NCBI GenBank assembly: GCA_030268105.1 | Contig: BSDZ01000039.1 | Span: forward strand, 1 to 64,000 | Direction: 5' to 3' | Source of the DNA: Volvox africanus | Taxonomy: Eukaryota > Chlorophyta > Chlorophyceae > Chlamydomonadales > Volvocaceae | Length of the DNA stretch: 64,000 nucleotides | Program-made: the position numbers and the translations under genes | Notes under the pieces: generated by a model | Databases searched by the model: none | Seen by the model: the letters and a program-made list of their open reading frames with translations, nothing else | Told to the model about the DNA's origin: nothing | Shown here: positions 36,965 through 48,894 of the stretch, piece by piece | Layout: every line of letters begins with the position of its first letter | Numbering within the stretch: position 1 is the stretch's first letter

Positions 36965-37271
36965 TGTTGTATTACGGTACCGGCCTTAGCTCCTTGCTAA
37001 GTAAGTAGCCAGTGGCTACACCCTCTATGTGCAAATATAGAGGCTAAGGGTTGCATGCCCTAGTGCAACTGTGACACTGTCACTGGTAGACTCAGTTGAG
37101 TTCGGTTTCACTGGTTGATCATATGTTTTTCCTTAATACATATCCACGTTCCTCTTCCTTAGAGATTACGGCTCTTTATGGAGGCTTTCCGTACTGAGCT
37201 CAGAGTACCTATGCTCTGCTCTTCCCATCAACCGGTAGTTATCACTACCACTAGTTTGGGGTGATACAACA
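36965..37271. mobile_element. 307-bp solo LTR with 5-bp target duplication
   Basis: Starts TGTTGTATTAC and ends GTGATACAACA, inverted copies of each other over 11 bp with one mismatch. It is flanked on both sides by AGATG (36,960-36,964 and 37,272-37,276). The TG...CA ends, 5-bp duplication and lack of coding sequence mark a solo LTR. Its interior differs from the 101-103-bp LTRs elsewhere in the window, so it is another family. Confidence 0.85.
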
Positions 37272-37276
37272 AGATG

Positions 37277-38405
37277 TTACGAAGCGTACTAAGCGGATTA
37301 CCAAGCCGCGGCCGTTCTGTGTCGTGTCTGTCCCTCTATCTTTTGGTCAGGAGCCACCGCAGCTGTCGTTCATGCAGTCATCTCGGCGCCATAGTATGTA
37401 GTGGACCTGCTGCACGGGGGATCTAAGCAAGCAATAATATCCAAATGTGGCCAAGTGCAGTGACTAATAATAAACAGCAAACTCTCAGATTTGTCACCAT
37501 CAGCATGGTGAATGTGTACATGGATGGATAATACGCACGGTAGCCGTGACTTATGATTGCGCTGGGACGGTGGTGCATTGACTGGCCGGGGACGGGGGTT
37601 GATTTTATATTTGCCGTTTATTTTTTTGCATAATCCTACGTTTGTCATGACGGTGCGTTCTGACTGGATCTATGTCCATTTTCCGGTCTTTGGGGGCCAG
37701 CCTGCCTCCTATCCGTCATACCATGCTTGCGTGTGTTGCTCCACATACCCAGCAGCTAGCTATCATCGATCTTGCTTGCATGCAAGTCAGTACATATACA
37801 CCCCAAGCGTCGTCTGGCAAAGGTTGGTTACTTCTTGTACATGTACATATATATTCATCGATGGATTATATATGTCGGTACTGTATGTGTTCCTGACATA
37901 ATGATGATGATGATGACCATGATAAGGAATGAAAAATGCGTGCATGATCCTAATACGTGGTTTGCATAGCTTCATCTAATAATCATCTTATTGTTTTCTT
38001 GATCTTTATTTTAAATATAAGCTGTGTGCAAGATTATATTCGATTTCGTACTTTTTATCTGCTGCACGTTTTGGACAGATGTACGGCACAACAGCGAGCA
38101 CGGCCGCATCCAGCGCAGCGGGCTATAAAGCAGTAGTTGTTCGAGTATGTCGGCTGGAACAGTAAAGAAGTATTGGGATAGCAAACACATAAGGAATTTG
38201 TACATTTTAGGTTCATCTTAAATTGATTGCTGACGTGTGAATATCCGCCGCATGCATGCAATGCAATTACGCATGCATGCATACAATCATATATACGTAT
38301 GAAGCTATATATTCAAGGTTAGGTCGTTGTCATCGTGTCGCTGAAATTCTACTACCTATCTAATTATACTGTAGCCACTGTCAACCTGCAACTTGTGCGT
38401 GAATA
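37277..38405. other. intergenic, no gene seen
   Basis: 5' flank of the second REJ-like gene. It contains CATACATA/TGCATGCA-type simple sequence but no exon and no clear TATA box. Confidence 0.4.
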
Positions 38406-41400
38406 ATGGACAAGATGGTATACCCATTTTGTTGCTACCTGTTGCTGCTGGTATCTAGTGGTGAGGCAAGCGAGCCAAGAAGCAGGTTAACTTTTTATTC
38501 TAGCCTCTATCTTAAAATATCATATCATGTCTCTCTGCTTTCTTGCAGTAGGCCTCGCAACGAGTACGCATATACGTATCTTGGCTGCGTCGGAAACGGC
38601 GGAAACGTTGCACAGCTTCTCAGCGGAGGACGATTCTCTTCCGTTTCTACTGGGGGGGGCTGCGCTACAAGAACAGCTTACGCGGCAGCAGGATAAACCG
38701 CTGTCCACTGGTGCAACTAATCAGAACGATTTGCCCAGTAGTAATCATCTTGATAATCGAAACAACTTTGTGGTCACACCACCTATCTATTATCCCGCCG
38801 TTTATGGTCCTCATGCATCAAGCGCGCCTCCACAAAGTCCATCTTATTTGCAGTCTTCGCCGTCGCTGTCGCCGTCGCCATTTTATTCGGCGCCGTCAGC
38901 GGCACCGCCGCCGTCGCCGTCGCCGTCGCCGTCGTCACTGTCACCGTCGTCGCCGGCGCCGTTGCCCTCTATGCCCTTGCCTCCTACGCCGTACGAAAAT
39001 GTTAGCCTCCCATTAACGGAACCTTCTCATGACAAGGTAACGGAATGATCTTGTATGTTTAATCGATTATTTGTTGCGTTAATTGTTGATCGTTGATTGC
39101 AATCAACAATTGTTGATCCAGGATCGTTTCCCTTTTCGTTGTCAGGACGATATTGCCTCTCTACCGCCGACCGCCTTCATTCCGCCGGTTTCTGTTGTTC
39201 CTGGAGCTTCAAATCCACCACTGCCGCTTTCGGATGTCAAAGACCAAGAACCGCCTTACTGTGCCGTTGCTGTGTCAACATGCCTATCGGTCAACTCCAC
39301 CGTGGGAACCATACTGGACGCCTTCTTGCTTTCCGTTACCGGGTGGAAAAGTAGCTCATTAAGTTTCCCGAGCTTGGTCTATGAGTTTGGAGTGCTCGCA
39401 ATCTCGGCTGGCAGCGGAACCACGGTGCGAAGAATGCGCCAGCTGTACTCAGACGCGACAGTAGCCACGATGGCAGGTTTACCAGTAGGCAACACGAGCC
39501 TGTATGTGTGTGTACGTTCTGCAACAAGGACGATTACTGGTATGGATGCTGTCGGGCCCCGCACCTGCAGAACAGTTGTTATCCAAATCAGCGCGCAGGT
39601 AGGTGCAAACGACGTAACGAATTCGAAGCAGGGTACAATAAATAGGTGCCGGTTTGCGAATCGTCAAATAAAGCGTGGGTTTACTTGATCCATTTCCTTA
39701 ATTTCGTGTATTTCGCGGCATCGGTAATAAGTTGCTCATGTATAACCATTTTCTGTATTTGTGTGCTACTGGTGCCGCTAACATGCAATCCGTACTTGCG
39801 ACATAACGAAGTGCAGTCCACCGCGGCGGATGAGATATTATTATATACTATAAAAGCATGTGCTACTATTGCAGGTTTCTAGGTATTGACACATTCACAT
39901 GCATACATGCTCATATATGGATGTATAGCATTGCTTTCTGTCGTTTTCCTAATTACAATTCTGTGCACGTGCGCTAGCGAGACGTATGTGCTCGAGGTAG
40001 TCATCATGTATGCTCATTTCGTTCAACTCGCAATGACCTTCGCACGCGCGGTCTTCCTGCCGATATATTGTTTGTATGTCGTACTAAACACATACATACA
40101 GGTGTCCTTTGCACAACTTGCAAGCGAGCTATCTGCTATCGAGGGTGCACTATCTTCCCTGTCGTCTAACGCTTCAACATCAAGCGTACATGCTCTAGCG
40201 CAGCGTTTAGTTGCAGTTGCAGCAGTTGCGAGCGGCGCTTTCCCTGCTCCGACACGGTCGCTAGCCTCGGAACTACTACAGAAACTGGTGAAATCATCAG
40301 TTGGTGACACGTCAAATGGATCGTCTGTGCTAATAATGGCATTCGATGGCCTAAACACACTGTGGTCTATGGCAAACGCCCAAAGCTGCGCGTCTGTTCT
40401 CACTGATATTAATGTGTTATCAGCTAAACTTGCCTCGCAGCCTCTTGCAGCTGAGGATGTGCAGCCGGTCGCAGATTTCTTCGAGTCAATGATTGCGGGC
40501 GCACTGGACGTTATCACCTCTGTATCATTGGAATTGCGCGCCCAAGCTGCGAGTGATATGCTAACATCAGTGATGAATGGTGCCGACTCGATAAGCCGCG
40601 GACTGTTAAACAGCGCTGCCTGCAATGGCAGTACCGTGCAGTTTGCTACGTCTCGACTTTCGGGGGCCGCACAATGTTTGAACACTGTGCTTGATGCTGC
40701 CAGCAGCTTTTCTGTGTCTTTGGCAAGACCAGGATCGTCCGCAGCTGGGCGCCATCGTAATCGAGCATTAGTAACATTATCGTCCCCTGCGACAGTGACA
40801 TTGCATCCAGCCCCCATCGGCCCCCTATGTACCGCGGAGGATGCGTGCGCGTCCATGGATTTGCGTTTCACAGTCATGACGTTGACTGACACTAGTCTTC
40901 TAATCATGGCTCTTGGCGGATCTGCTGTCTCGTTGGCTTCAAACTTAACCGGCTATCGTGTGGGCGGATCGGTGGAGATAATGTCACCCATTTTGAGATT
41001 TGCAGCCCTAAACTTGCCTTTTCCCACCAATAATCTGTCCAATCTCGTAACTTTCGACATACTTCTGAACATGACGGCGATCATGGCGCGAAGTAGTGGC
41101 ATCAGTACAAGGCTTGCAGTGGTACGGCTCCAGGTGTGTACCTGGTATCTGGTGGGCGTTATAATCTTGATTTTTTGCTGTTTTGACGACGTTGTATATG
41201 TACATCGGACATTAAACTTCGCATGCATGCTTTCTACATACTGCTGCGCGCAGGATACTGGTGCAGCTGCTATTGATCCGTCGTTAGGCATTTTTCCTGG
41301 GCCCTCGGCAACCGGCACCACGCAGTCTGATGTGGACAGAGGTATAGTCGATGCAGTTTCCGGTTACAGCAATTCATTAGGAAATTTTGTGGTGTTGCAA

Positions 41401-41553
41401 TACGAAGGTATCGCTGTACAAAACTCGGCCTCAGCGTCGCCGTCTCGTCCGGACGACGCGTCCACAGGTGTAAGTAATGCTGGCCAAGGACTGAAACATT
41501 TTTTGGTGCTAACTATTGCATCCGTGGCTTGTGTGATGCTCGCTCTCAACTAA
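38406..41553 (+). CDS. secreted REJ/GAIN-like surface protein, copy B (775 residues)
   Basis: Five exons in phase: 38406-38460 (ATG), 38549-39036, 39146-39598, 40102-41133, 41254-41553 (TAA). Exon 1 is a signal-peptide exon (MDKMVYPFCCYLLLLVSS). Residues about 110-165 are a Ser/Pro linker. Exon 3 carries the REJ-like domain, sharing GTILDAFLL, CLSVN and SLYVCV with the paralogue at 30,277. Exon 4 (333-676) is the GAIN-like region. Exon 5 has NSLGNFVVLQY, a GPS-like end lacking cysteines, and a hydrophobic C-terminal tail (FLVLTIASVACVMLAL) fitting a GPI-attachment signal. Architecture and most intron positions match copy A, but this copy has an extra intron between linker and REJ. The tandem arrangement shows local duplication; the sequences have since diverged widely outside the shared motifs. 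Expected on the cell surface or in the extracellular matrix; specific role unknown. Confidence 0.87.
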
Positions 41554-42769
41554 TAATGCTGGCTTAGGTAGTTGGTACCTTATGTGTATATTGAGTAGAT
41601 ATCTCACGGGTCAGGCATATGAGAAATATACGGCCAAGAGTGAGACCCTGTACTGCCCTCTGCTACTGGACGAGCGAGCGAGCAAGTGGATTCGGATGGA
41701 GGCATGCACTTTTATCGTCTCGTGAGGATCACGTTTTTGCAATCGTATCGTACGAATAAGGTACATACACAGTACGTATGCTTACGTAGTTTAAGTAGCG
41801 TTTTAGCTGCGTTCTGGTAAATGTTTTTGTCCTGGTCAAATTTATAGCCGAGATGGATAACCATTTATATATATATAGGTCCTGCGTGATGATGGTGGAC
41901 CAGGCATACGTACCGTCTGCACAAGGCACGTAGCTTAATGTGTGTATAGGTGCATAAATAAGTAGATGCATGCATGGATGGCTTTCCAATATATCGGACC
42001 CATCCGCCGACGTATCTGGTCAAATATTATAAGGCTAGTCTTAGTTTGTGATCGGTGTGATGATGGAAACATGTCCATATGTATTATGCATGCGTGCACG
42101 TATCGTATGGGTGGACCACTGTGTTCTTAGCTAGATAGTGCGTGATTTATTTCAGACCGTACATACATGAACATGAATATACATGTATATATAATCCCTA
42201 TACGACATGTCACGGTAGGTCGTCATCCAGAGCCGAGAGCTGGGTCGCTGCGTCGTCATCCATTCAGTACCGTCTTCCAGTTGTCTGATTTATTTCTGGC
42301 TAGATAAGAGATACGAGGAACGCAAACTGGTTCGTCGTTCGTTACGATTTCGACATGCCTCATGGCAAAGCTAGGTAGGGACGGACTTATACATAACTTA
42401 GGGTCATGGTCGGCAGCTGGCTATATATATTATAATCACCATTCAGTCGGTAAAAGGTCCAGTCCATACAGGTTATGGACTGCCGGCAGGTATAATGGCT
42501 TCTGGCGGCTGAGGCAAAATCCGTGATCCTGATTCGGGATGGGATTATGAATTAGTTACAAACAGTGAAACTGGTAGTTAGTTAAATTATGATTACTAAC
42601 AATAAAGGGATTATTAATATATCTAAAGCATTGACTGACATGCATTAAGGATACAGCAACTATTCCCCATCTAGATGCAGCGTCACGATGCATGAGAAGA
42701 AAGCAGTCAGGTTGAGGTAGGGCAGCGTTAGAGAGAGCCCTCCTTAGTTTGTGCCCGTACCTTACCTTT
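41554..42769. other. intergenic, no gene seen
   Basis: Between copy B and the gypsy element. Contains TA- and GTATG-rich simple sequence. The 3' LTR of the gypsy element should lie in its right part but I could not identify it. Confidence 0.4.
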
Positions 42770-42774
42770 ATCAA

Positions 42775-43250
42775 GCAGGGTTTTCAAGTCAGGGGTGAAG
42801 TTACGTGCCGGTTTCCAGCTATTGTACTCAGATGTACCCGGACCACTTAACCAGGTACTCAAGCACGTTGCGCTTGCACTTACCCTTGCCAACACGTCGT
42901 GCACGGTAATCTAGGATACGTTTGACAGCATACAGGGTCTGCTTGCCCGACAACCAGGTAGAGAGGCTCGCTTCCGTAATAGGGGGGATGCTTTTGTTAG
43001 CCTCAGGCAGAGTACCCCGATATGTGCATATGAGAGAGACATGGAACGTAGGGTGAATGCTTAGGTGAGATGGGAGCTGCAACTCGACAGCCACCGAGCC
43101 TACCATACGCACTACAGGGTAAGGCACCACAAAGCCTGGTAGTAACTTACGGGATCCAACGGCCAGGGAGCGTAGATTTTTTGTGCTCAACATAACCAGC
43201 TGGCCCTTGGTGAAGATGACATCCTTCTTGGACTTGTTATAATAGTCCAT
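42775..43250 (-). pseudogene. gypsy integrase C-terminus and chromodomain remnant
   Basis: HPTFHVSLI marks the integrase C-terminal end. The chromodomain reads YAVKRILDYR...VLEYLVKWSGY and then, after a one-base frameshift near 42,830, EYNSWKPARNF. The chromodomain assigns the element to the chromovirus clade, whose chromodomains guide integration toward particular chromatin. Confidence 0.88.
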
Positions 43251-44079
43251 AGCCCGTTGCTGTGCAGCTTCCAGGCAAGCCTCAGCATCAGACGGGACAC
43301 AAAGGATTTAGCAAACGTCTTTGCAGCTGCTACATTGACGTCCAATGCCCGCCAGACCGGTAGGGTTAAGTCAGGGTTAAGTCCGTAATTCCGGAAGAAC
43401 GGGCTGTTGCCAACTGATCGGTTAATTGCATTTTTAATGGCAAACTCAGCAGCGGTTAGGTATGTATCCAGCAGTAGGTGTGTGTCCAGAGGAGTTGCGG
43501 AGCATATCACCCAGGACACAGTTAACCCGCTCTGTCTGGCCATCAGATTGGGGGTGGTAGGTGGTGGACAGGTGGGGGTGGTAGGTGGTGGACCCGCATT
43601 CCTACCAACTTGGTACTTTGAAAATCCCCAGGGCGCCCCAAAACGTACTCGCAAATTGAGTGCTGCGATCAGGTACCACGGACTTGGGGACCCCATACAT
43701 TACAACATACCACATTATCAAAGAGCAGACGGGCCGTTTGCTCAGCTGTGCAGGATGATGTCGTGGGGGCCAAGTAAACCACCTTAGTGAAGTGGTCGAC
43801 AAGGACCAGCACGGCGTCGTATCCTCCCTCAGTTTTGGGCAACACAACAATGAAGTCCATGGATACACTTTCCCAGGGGGCGTCAGGGATAGGCAGAGGC
43901 TGGAGATGCCCATGTGGTTTGCCAGGTTGGGCCTTGTTGTGCTGGCACAGGTCACAAGAGAGGACATAATTTTCAGCGTCCTTAGCTATGTGAGGCCACC
44001 AGAATTGACGACGCAAAAGCTCCAGTAACCGCGTGCAGCCAGGGTGCCCAGCAAGAGGGCCGTCATGAAAGCGTGACAT
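43187..44079 (-). pseudogene. gypsy integrase zinc finger and catalytic core remnant
   Basis: The HHCC zinc finger is intact (HDGPLAGHPG ... CDLCQ). The catalytic acids appear as SMDFIVVLP, VPDRSTQF and YHPQSDGQTERVN, but on different frames separated by frameshifts near 43,740 and 43,610. A short local duplication rich in GGTGGTGGACAGG-like sequence sits next to the third acid. Confidence 0.85.
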
Positions 44080-44249
44080 GAGTTCCTGACGTAATGAGTT
44101 GTCATTAGGTACGACAATCTGGCGGTTGGACCCTTCAGAGTGGATCCATAAGCCAAGTGCCCCGAGTTGTTATAATTTGTGAACCATAGGTCAGCACTTT
44201 TTAAGTACTTGGTAAAGTCAGAGGGCACGAAGTTTTGCGTCACTTGGGA

Positions 44250-44895
44250 CTTACTTCGTGTAGTTGCCGCCAGGATAGTTGCATGCAGTGAAGGGTGCCG
44301 ACTGAGAGCATTGGCTATGTTCAGTGAGCTGCTCAGGTACTCCGAATTGAAGTTGAACTGTGCCAAGTATTCCATCCAGCGGGCTTGGCGTCGGCTAAGG
44401 GATGGCACACCTTGTGGGAAGGTAAGGGGTTTGTGATCAGTCTTAAGGACAAAAGGTCGGCCCTCAAGGTAACAACGCCATTCCTTCAAGGCATGTAGGA
44501 CCGCAAGGAATTCCTGTTCCCCTGTGGTATAACGGGTTTCCCGAAAATTTCTTACTCGTGAATGCAATGGGGCGTCCCTGCTGTAATAGAACAGCACCCG
44601 TCCCGTGTAGAGATGCATCAGATATGACCTCGACAAGGAACGGCAATGAGTAATCAGGGAAGTGCAGGATGACATCATCAGAGATAGCACGCTTCAAGGC
44701 ATCAAAGGCTTCATGGCATGCAGGGGTCCGGGCCTCAGGTGAAGAGAAGGGTCCCTTACGTGTGAGGTCAGTCAGTGGTGCAGCAATGACTGAGTAGCAC
44801 TCTATGAACTTACTTAAGTAGTAGGTCAGACCCAACATCTCACACAGTTCTTGGGCCGTACTAGTAAAGCATGGGCCCCCCTGTGAATCATGCAA
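44250..44895 (-). pseudogene. gypsy RT C-terminal region plus RNase H remnant
   Basis: Begins with the RT connection signature (LTYYLSKFIECYSVIAAPLT) and continues into RNase H with the acidic residues in SDAS, TTGEQEFLAV and LKTDHKPLTF. A frameshift near 44,550 splits it. NIANALSRHPSL is the altered NxADALSR motif at the RNase H/integrase border. The YxDD-bearing RT palm is missing upstream. Confidence 0.85.
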
Positions 44896-44925
44896 ACTGC
44901 TGCTTTTCGACCAACAGCTACAGGT

Positions 44926-45390
44926 TCAATGTTGGCAGATAGCAGTGGCTGCATAATTGAAGCAAGGCGCAGGTGTAGTCTCCTCTGGTGGCTGTTCGGC
45001 AGTAGTAAAGGGTACCTTGCATACCTTGCATACCTTGCACTGGCGCAAAGACGTAGACTCATAGTCGAGGGCAGGCCCATACTGTGCTAGGGTGGATGAC
45101 CCCAGGATATACGTGGCAGCATCAGTGAGCTCAGGCAACACATATGGTCGGACATTCAACCATAAAGGACCTGCAGATAGACGGAGATTAACCTGTCCCA
45201 AGATAGCTTGCTTACCCCCATCAGTGATAGTAACTTGTGATCAGGAGCACGGGCTTGGCTTCAGGCCAAGCTGCAATACCACTGATGCTGAAATAAAGTC
45301 ATCACTGGCTCCAGAGTCAGCTAGGGCAGTGAACGTACGACCAGCCGTACTTACGGTAATCAAAGGTTCACCAGCACCTATCAGGGCAGC
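44926..45390 (-). pseudogene. gypsy aspartic protease remnant
   Basis: Contains the active-site motif ALADSGASDDF (D-S-G) and the C-terminal ILGSSTLAQYGPALDY typical of gypsy retropepsins. A frameshift near 45,240 separates the two parts. A tandem CKVCKVCKV arises from a triplicated TTGCATACC-type motif near 45,015-45,040. Confidence 0.8.
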
Positions 45391-45393
45391 AGC

Positions 45394-45822
45394 TTAAGGA
45401 AAGTGGAGAGCTGAAATACAGGGTTCAGTCTCAGGTAAGCTCTCCTGAACAGGTATGGGGGCAGCAAACCAGACGTCAACAGAGTATGGGCTTCCAGGAA
45501 GCTGAGCGGCCTCACCCGCCACATTTAGGCTATGAAAAAGAGCCGTTTCTGGAGTAAACCTCAAGACACGTTGCATTCCAGCCAAGAAGGAAGGGTTGCG
45601 TCGGAACACATACTCAGGCAGCAATATGCATGCTGAGGTATCAGGGTGTTGACGTTGGCATGCCCTGAAGTGAGCCAATTGCTTCTGTAGCTCACAGAGT
45701 GAAGAGGGAATGAACAAGACAGTATGCCCACCCAAGTTAGCAGCAGAGATGGGACGACCTTGAGGCTCAAGCCTACAGCTTACAAAAGCCATCAAAGCCT
45801 GCACGGACCGTTCGTGCGTCAA
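45394..45822 (-). pseudogene. gypsy gag/pol N-terminal fragment
   Basis: Open frame of 142 codons upstream of the protease, containing PDTSACILLPEYVFRRNP. This kind of segment lies before the protease in some algal gypsy elements, from memory. There is no zinc knuckle. The capsid part of gag is missing. Confidence 0.5.
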
Positions 45823-45943
45823 AAGAAAAACGTCTCCCTATCTCTTTCTGTATCTCCCTTCCAAGGTATGATTCCTCATGCAGCCTGACTTCTAGGATTC
45901 ACCAGTCTATATATGAATTCGAACCCAGATCAGCAAAGAGACA

Positions 45944-46035
45944 TGAATGCTGATCCGCCTACAAAGGCCCAATGATGAAGATGATTACAATTGGTCCATC
46001 CTGGATACTACCCGTAGATACCCCAGGATACTATA
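45944..46035 (-). repeat. LTR-like copy at the 5' side of the gypsy element
   Basis: Shares CCCGTAGATACCCCAGGATA and the blocks GCCTACA and AGGCCC with the solo LTRs at 6,926 and 50,155. It lies about 120 bp upstream of the first gypsy frame, in the position of a 5' LTR. The outer end is TATA rather than TGTA and no target duplication is visible. Confidence 0.6.
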
Positions 46036-47085
46036 GTCGCTTCACCTGCGTGGATCGGCACTCTGAGCCGCAGGTGAATCAATTTGTTTCTTGCTTGCTG
46101 CTGCGACTGCTGGTCGGAACCTTAACTGGATCAGTTGAAGGCCTTGATCAAGCAAATGAAGGAAACGAGGGACTGCTTGAACGGATGCCTGCTGCATCTG
46201 TCTGGAGTGCTTTCTTTTGGTAGGATTGAAACTGATTGCATTGCACGCGACCAAAACTTGTGTTAGAGTGCCTTAAGCACACAAATTGTGAGGTCATCAT
46301 CGTCCACCCATGGCATCTGGGAACGATGAGATGGGATTGGCAGGCGGGGATGGGACTTGACCACCGTTCCTAGAATGTCTTGGAGGGACCCAGACTCGAA
46401 TGTCATTCATGGTCTCCAAGACCCCGCTGTGCTGCCAGTTCTGCAGATACACACCCCATCTGATTGTTCCACTCACAGCAGCCACAGTCGGTACCGCTCG
46501 ATGTGAGGGAATGTTGTATTATGGTTCGATTATCATGAAAACGTCGTTCAATGCAAACCGACAAGATGATAAGCAAACGTAACTAATAGATTGTGACCAA
46601 GAAATATATCTTTATATATTTATCTAGTTATGCATTGACGAATTCATGAAATTGGGGCTCTATGCATTGCGTTGCGTTGCACTGCATTACATTACTAAGA
46701 CCTTTGCCAAGTTCTTTCTACACCTACACTCGGTCTTCCATGTGTCACTCCTAAAACCATTTAAGGAGGATACCAAGCGACAAAACCCATCACCCCTCAT
46801 AATTGAAGGTGTTAAAGAGTAGTTTTAAAACTACATGATTGAAGTCATTGTAGACCACATGGATGTCTTGATCCGTGGGGGCAAAGGTAAAACTTCTGAA
46901 AAGTACCTTAACAAAGGGGAAGGGTATGATTCCACCCATAACACTTATGAACCCGAGGCATCACTGAGACAATCCGCTCCTTTGGCAGATGCCATTGATG
47001 AGTATGAGTGGAAATAAAAAGCCAAAGCATGGCCAAAACCCGCCGAAGATGAAACCCCATCTAAGAGGAGACAATAACTCTCCCG

Positions 47086-48867
47086 CACTCTGGGAAAAGC
47101 CATCCTCCATATTTTTCGTTGGATCCATAAAGTCCATATGGACTTCCATAAAACCATATGGACTTCCATAAAACCCATATGGAAGGCAATAATATCCACA
47201 TACAGCCATGAAAAACGTTTTTAAGTAGATATTTCCTGTCATGACAGCTTGTGGAAAATTGTTTTTCTGTGACTTGGGGTCGTTAGGGTTCTGGTAGCCT
47301 GACACCTTCCATAATCCATTGTCCCAATTCCATAAAATACACTTCCTAGTGCAGTGCTTATAGCTTATAACCATGAACAAATTTGAGCATACCACTCAGG
47401 TAGCATGCAGTTTGTTTTAGAGGCCATATGCACCTCGTGGTGACCACTTTAATATGATGTGATGTGGTACGACAATACCGTCAACCCGTCATTCTACCAA
47501 CTCATCTTTGTTCTTACTTTACAACTTCTTTTCCATCTACTGCTTTCTGACTTCTACCACTTGTAACGATTCAATCTATCACGTCAATTATCCCGCCAAA
47601 TCATGTTCTTCTATTACGCACGCTTTCTATAGCTCCTTGTACCTTGTAACCAACCAACGTTTTGCCATCAGTTGTGCCAATCTAAGAGGTTATGAGCCCT
47701 GCGGCGTTCAGAGCTGGTCTGCGCCGCCGGAAGTGCGCCGTGAACCAATGATGGCAACTTTGGGCAGCCGGCAACAATCATGGCTGATGCTCAAGACTTG
47801 CTTATAAGGATCCGAACCCAAGGTCGTATAGAGGTAATATGCGACATGGAGGACATCAACTTTTGTTGGAGTTTGTGATGGCGATGGCGACGGCTTTGGG
47901 CGAACGCGCCAGAACCGTGGTTAATAATCGAGGTTGGGCCAAACAGTTCAGATATCATAACCATCCTTTCTAAGGAGATGGACTGGCTATAATTTCGAGG
48001 TCGCCGCCCAAGGCAATCTGCCGGCAAATGCGCATGTTAGCCGCGCGTATTCAAAGAAGACGACGCTGAGGAGGAGCTCAGCAATCAAGCCTTGGTTGCT
48101 TTTTGTGGGCTTAATCGGAAGTACGGAGGAAATTTTCTGGTTATTTATGAGTCACAGCGACACCGACACCAAGATGGAACGGGCTGGCGATAACTTCGCG
48201 AGGAATCCGAGTTTCTATAGCATTTTCATGTTAAAGGCCTTTCGAATTTGGTTTCCATATGCTGGACAACCTATGGCGCGACGATTTGCACATTTGTTGG
48301 TCAAGACGATCAGGGAAAGTGGTGGTCGAGCGCGTGGTAGGGGGAGGCGGCAAGTGGGGACTGAGGGGGAGGCGGCAAGTGGGGACACCTCTGCAAGTAG
48401 CGGCGATATGGCACCATCATCGGGGGTCTCAAGTGGCACGGGAAGCAGTGGGGGCAATGCACATCAACCGGTCCTGAGGTCCTCACGCCGGGGTACCAGA
48501 GGGGCGTTGCTTCCCGTGACAGCACGTTTTAGGTATGTAGATAGGTGGCCAGAGATACCCTATCTACATATCATGCATATAATTGGTTGGCCGAATAATA
48601 ATAGGACATGAAGCTAATGACAGTACGTGATGCTGAATAATCGCCGTATTTTGCATGCGAAATGGACGCTTCCTTTTGTGCCCTCCATGCCAGCCATTGT
48701 AACTTTCCATAAAATGCCGTTTCCATTCCATAAAATGCCTTCCATAAAATACCTTCCATAACCTGGTGGCAGGATTATGGATTCCATATCAAAATAATAT
48801 GGAGGCCACTTTATGGAAAAGGACGCTGGATTTTATGGAAGCCGGACCCCCCCGTTTTCCCAGAGTG
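47086..48867. mobile_element. 1,782-bp CACTA-like DNA transposon nested in gypsy remnant
   Basis: The termini CACTCTGGGAAAA and TTTTCCCAGAGTG are a perfect 13-bp inverted repeat. Both sides are flanked by CCG (47,083-47,085; 48,868-48,870), a 3-bp target duplication as in EnSpm/CACTA elements, although the first five bases are CACTC rather than CACTA. The motif TTCCATAAAA or close variants recurs many times near both ends and in both directions, like subterminal transposase-binding arrays. The interior has an open frame at 48,096-48,611 (Gly/Arg/Ser-rich, no transposase motif), so the element looks non-autonomous. Confidence 0.82.
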
Positions 48868-48894
48868 CCGAGATGGTCCGCTTCAGGGGGGAAA

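Larger units (their letters stand above)
42770..46035 (-). mobile_element. decayed Ty3/gypsy chromovirus lacking the reverse-transcriptase core
   Basis: Read on the minus strand, the order is: LTR-like copy (46,035-45,944), a gag-side open frame, aspartic protease, RT C-terminal connection plus RNase H, integrase zinc finger and catalytic core, integrase C-terminus, chromodomain. That order (protease-RT-RNase H-integrase-chromodomain) defines Ty3/gypsy chromoviruses. Frameshifts and stops interrupt it, and the catalytic palm of RT is absent because protease and RT connection lie within about 100 bp of each other near 44,900. The element is about 3.3 kb, so most of gag and RT is gone. It cannot move by itself. 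Confidence 0.9.

Noticed and set aside
45895..45945. TTCGAACCC motif like a tRNA T-loop near the gypsy LTR
   Set aside because: No acceptor, D or anticodon stem can be drawn around it; not a tRNA gene and not in primer-binding-site orientation.
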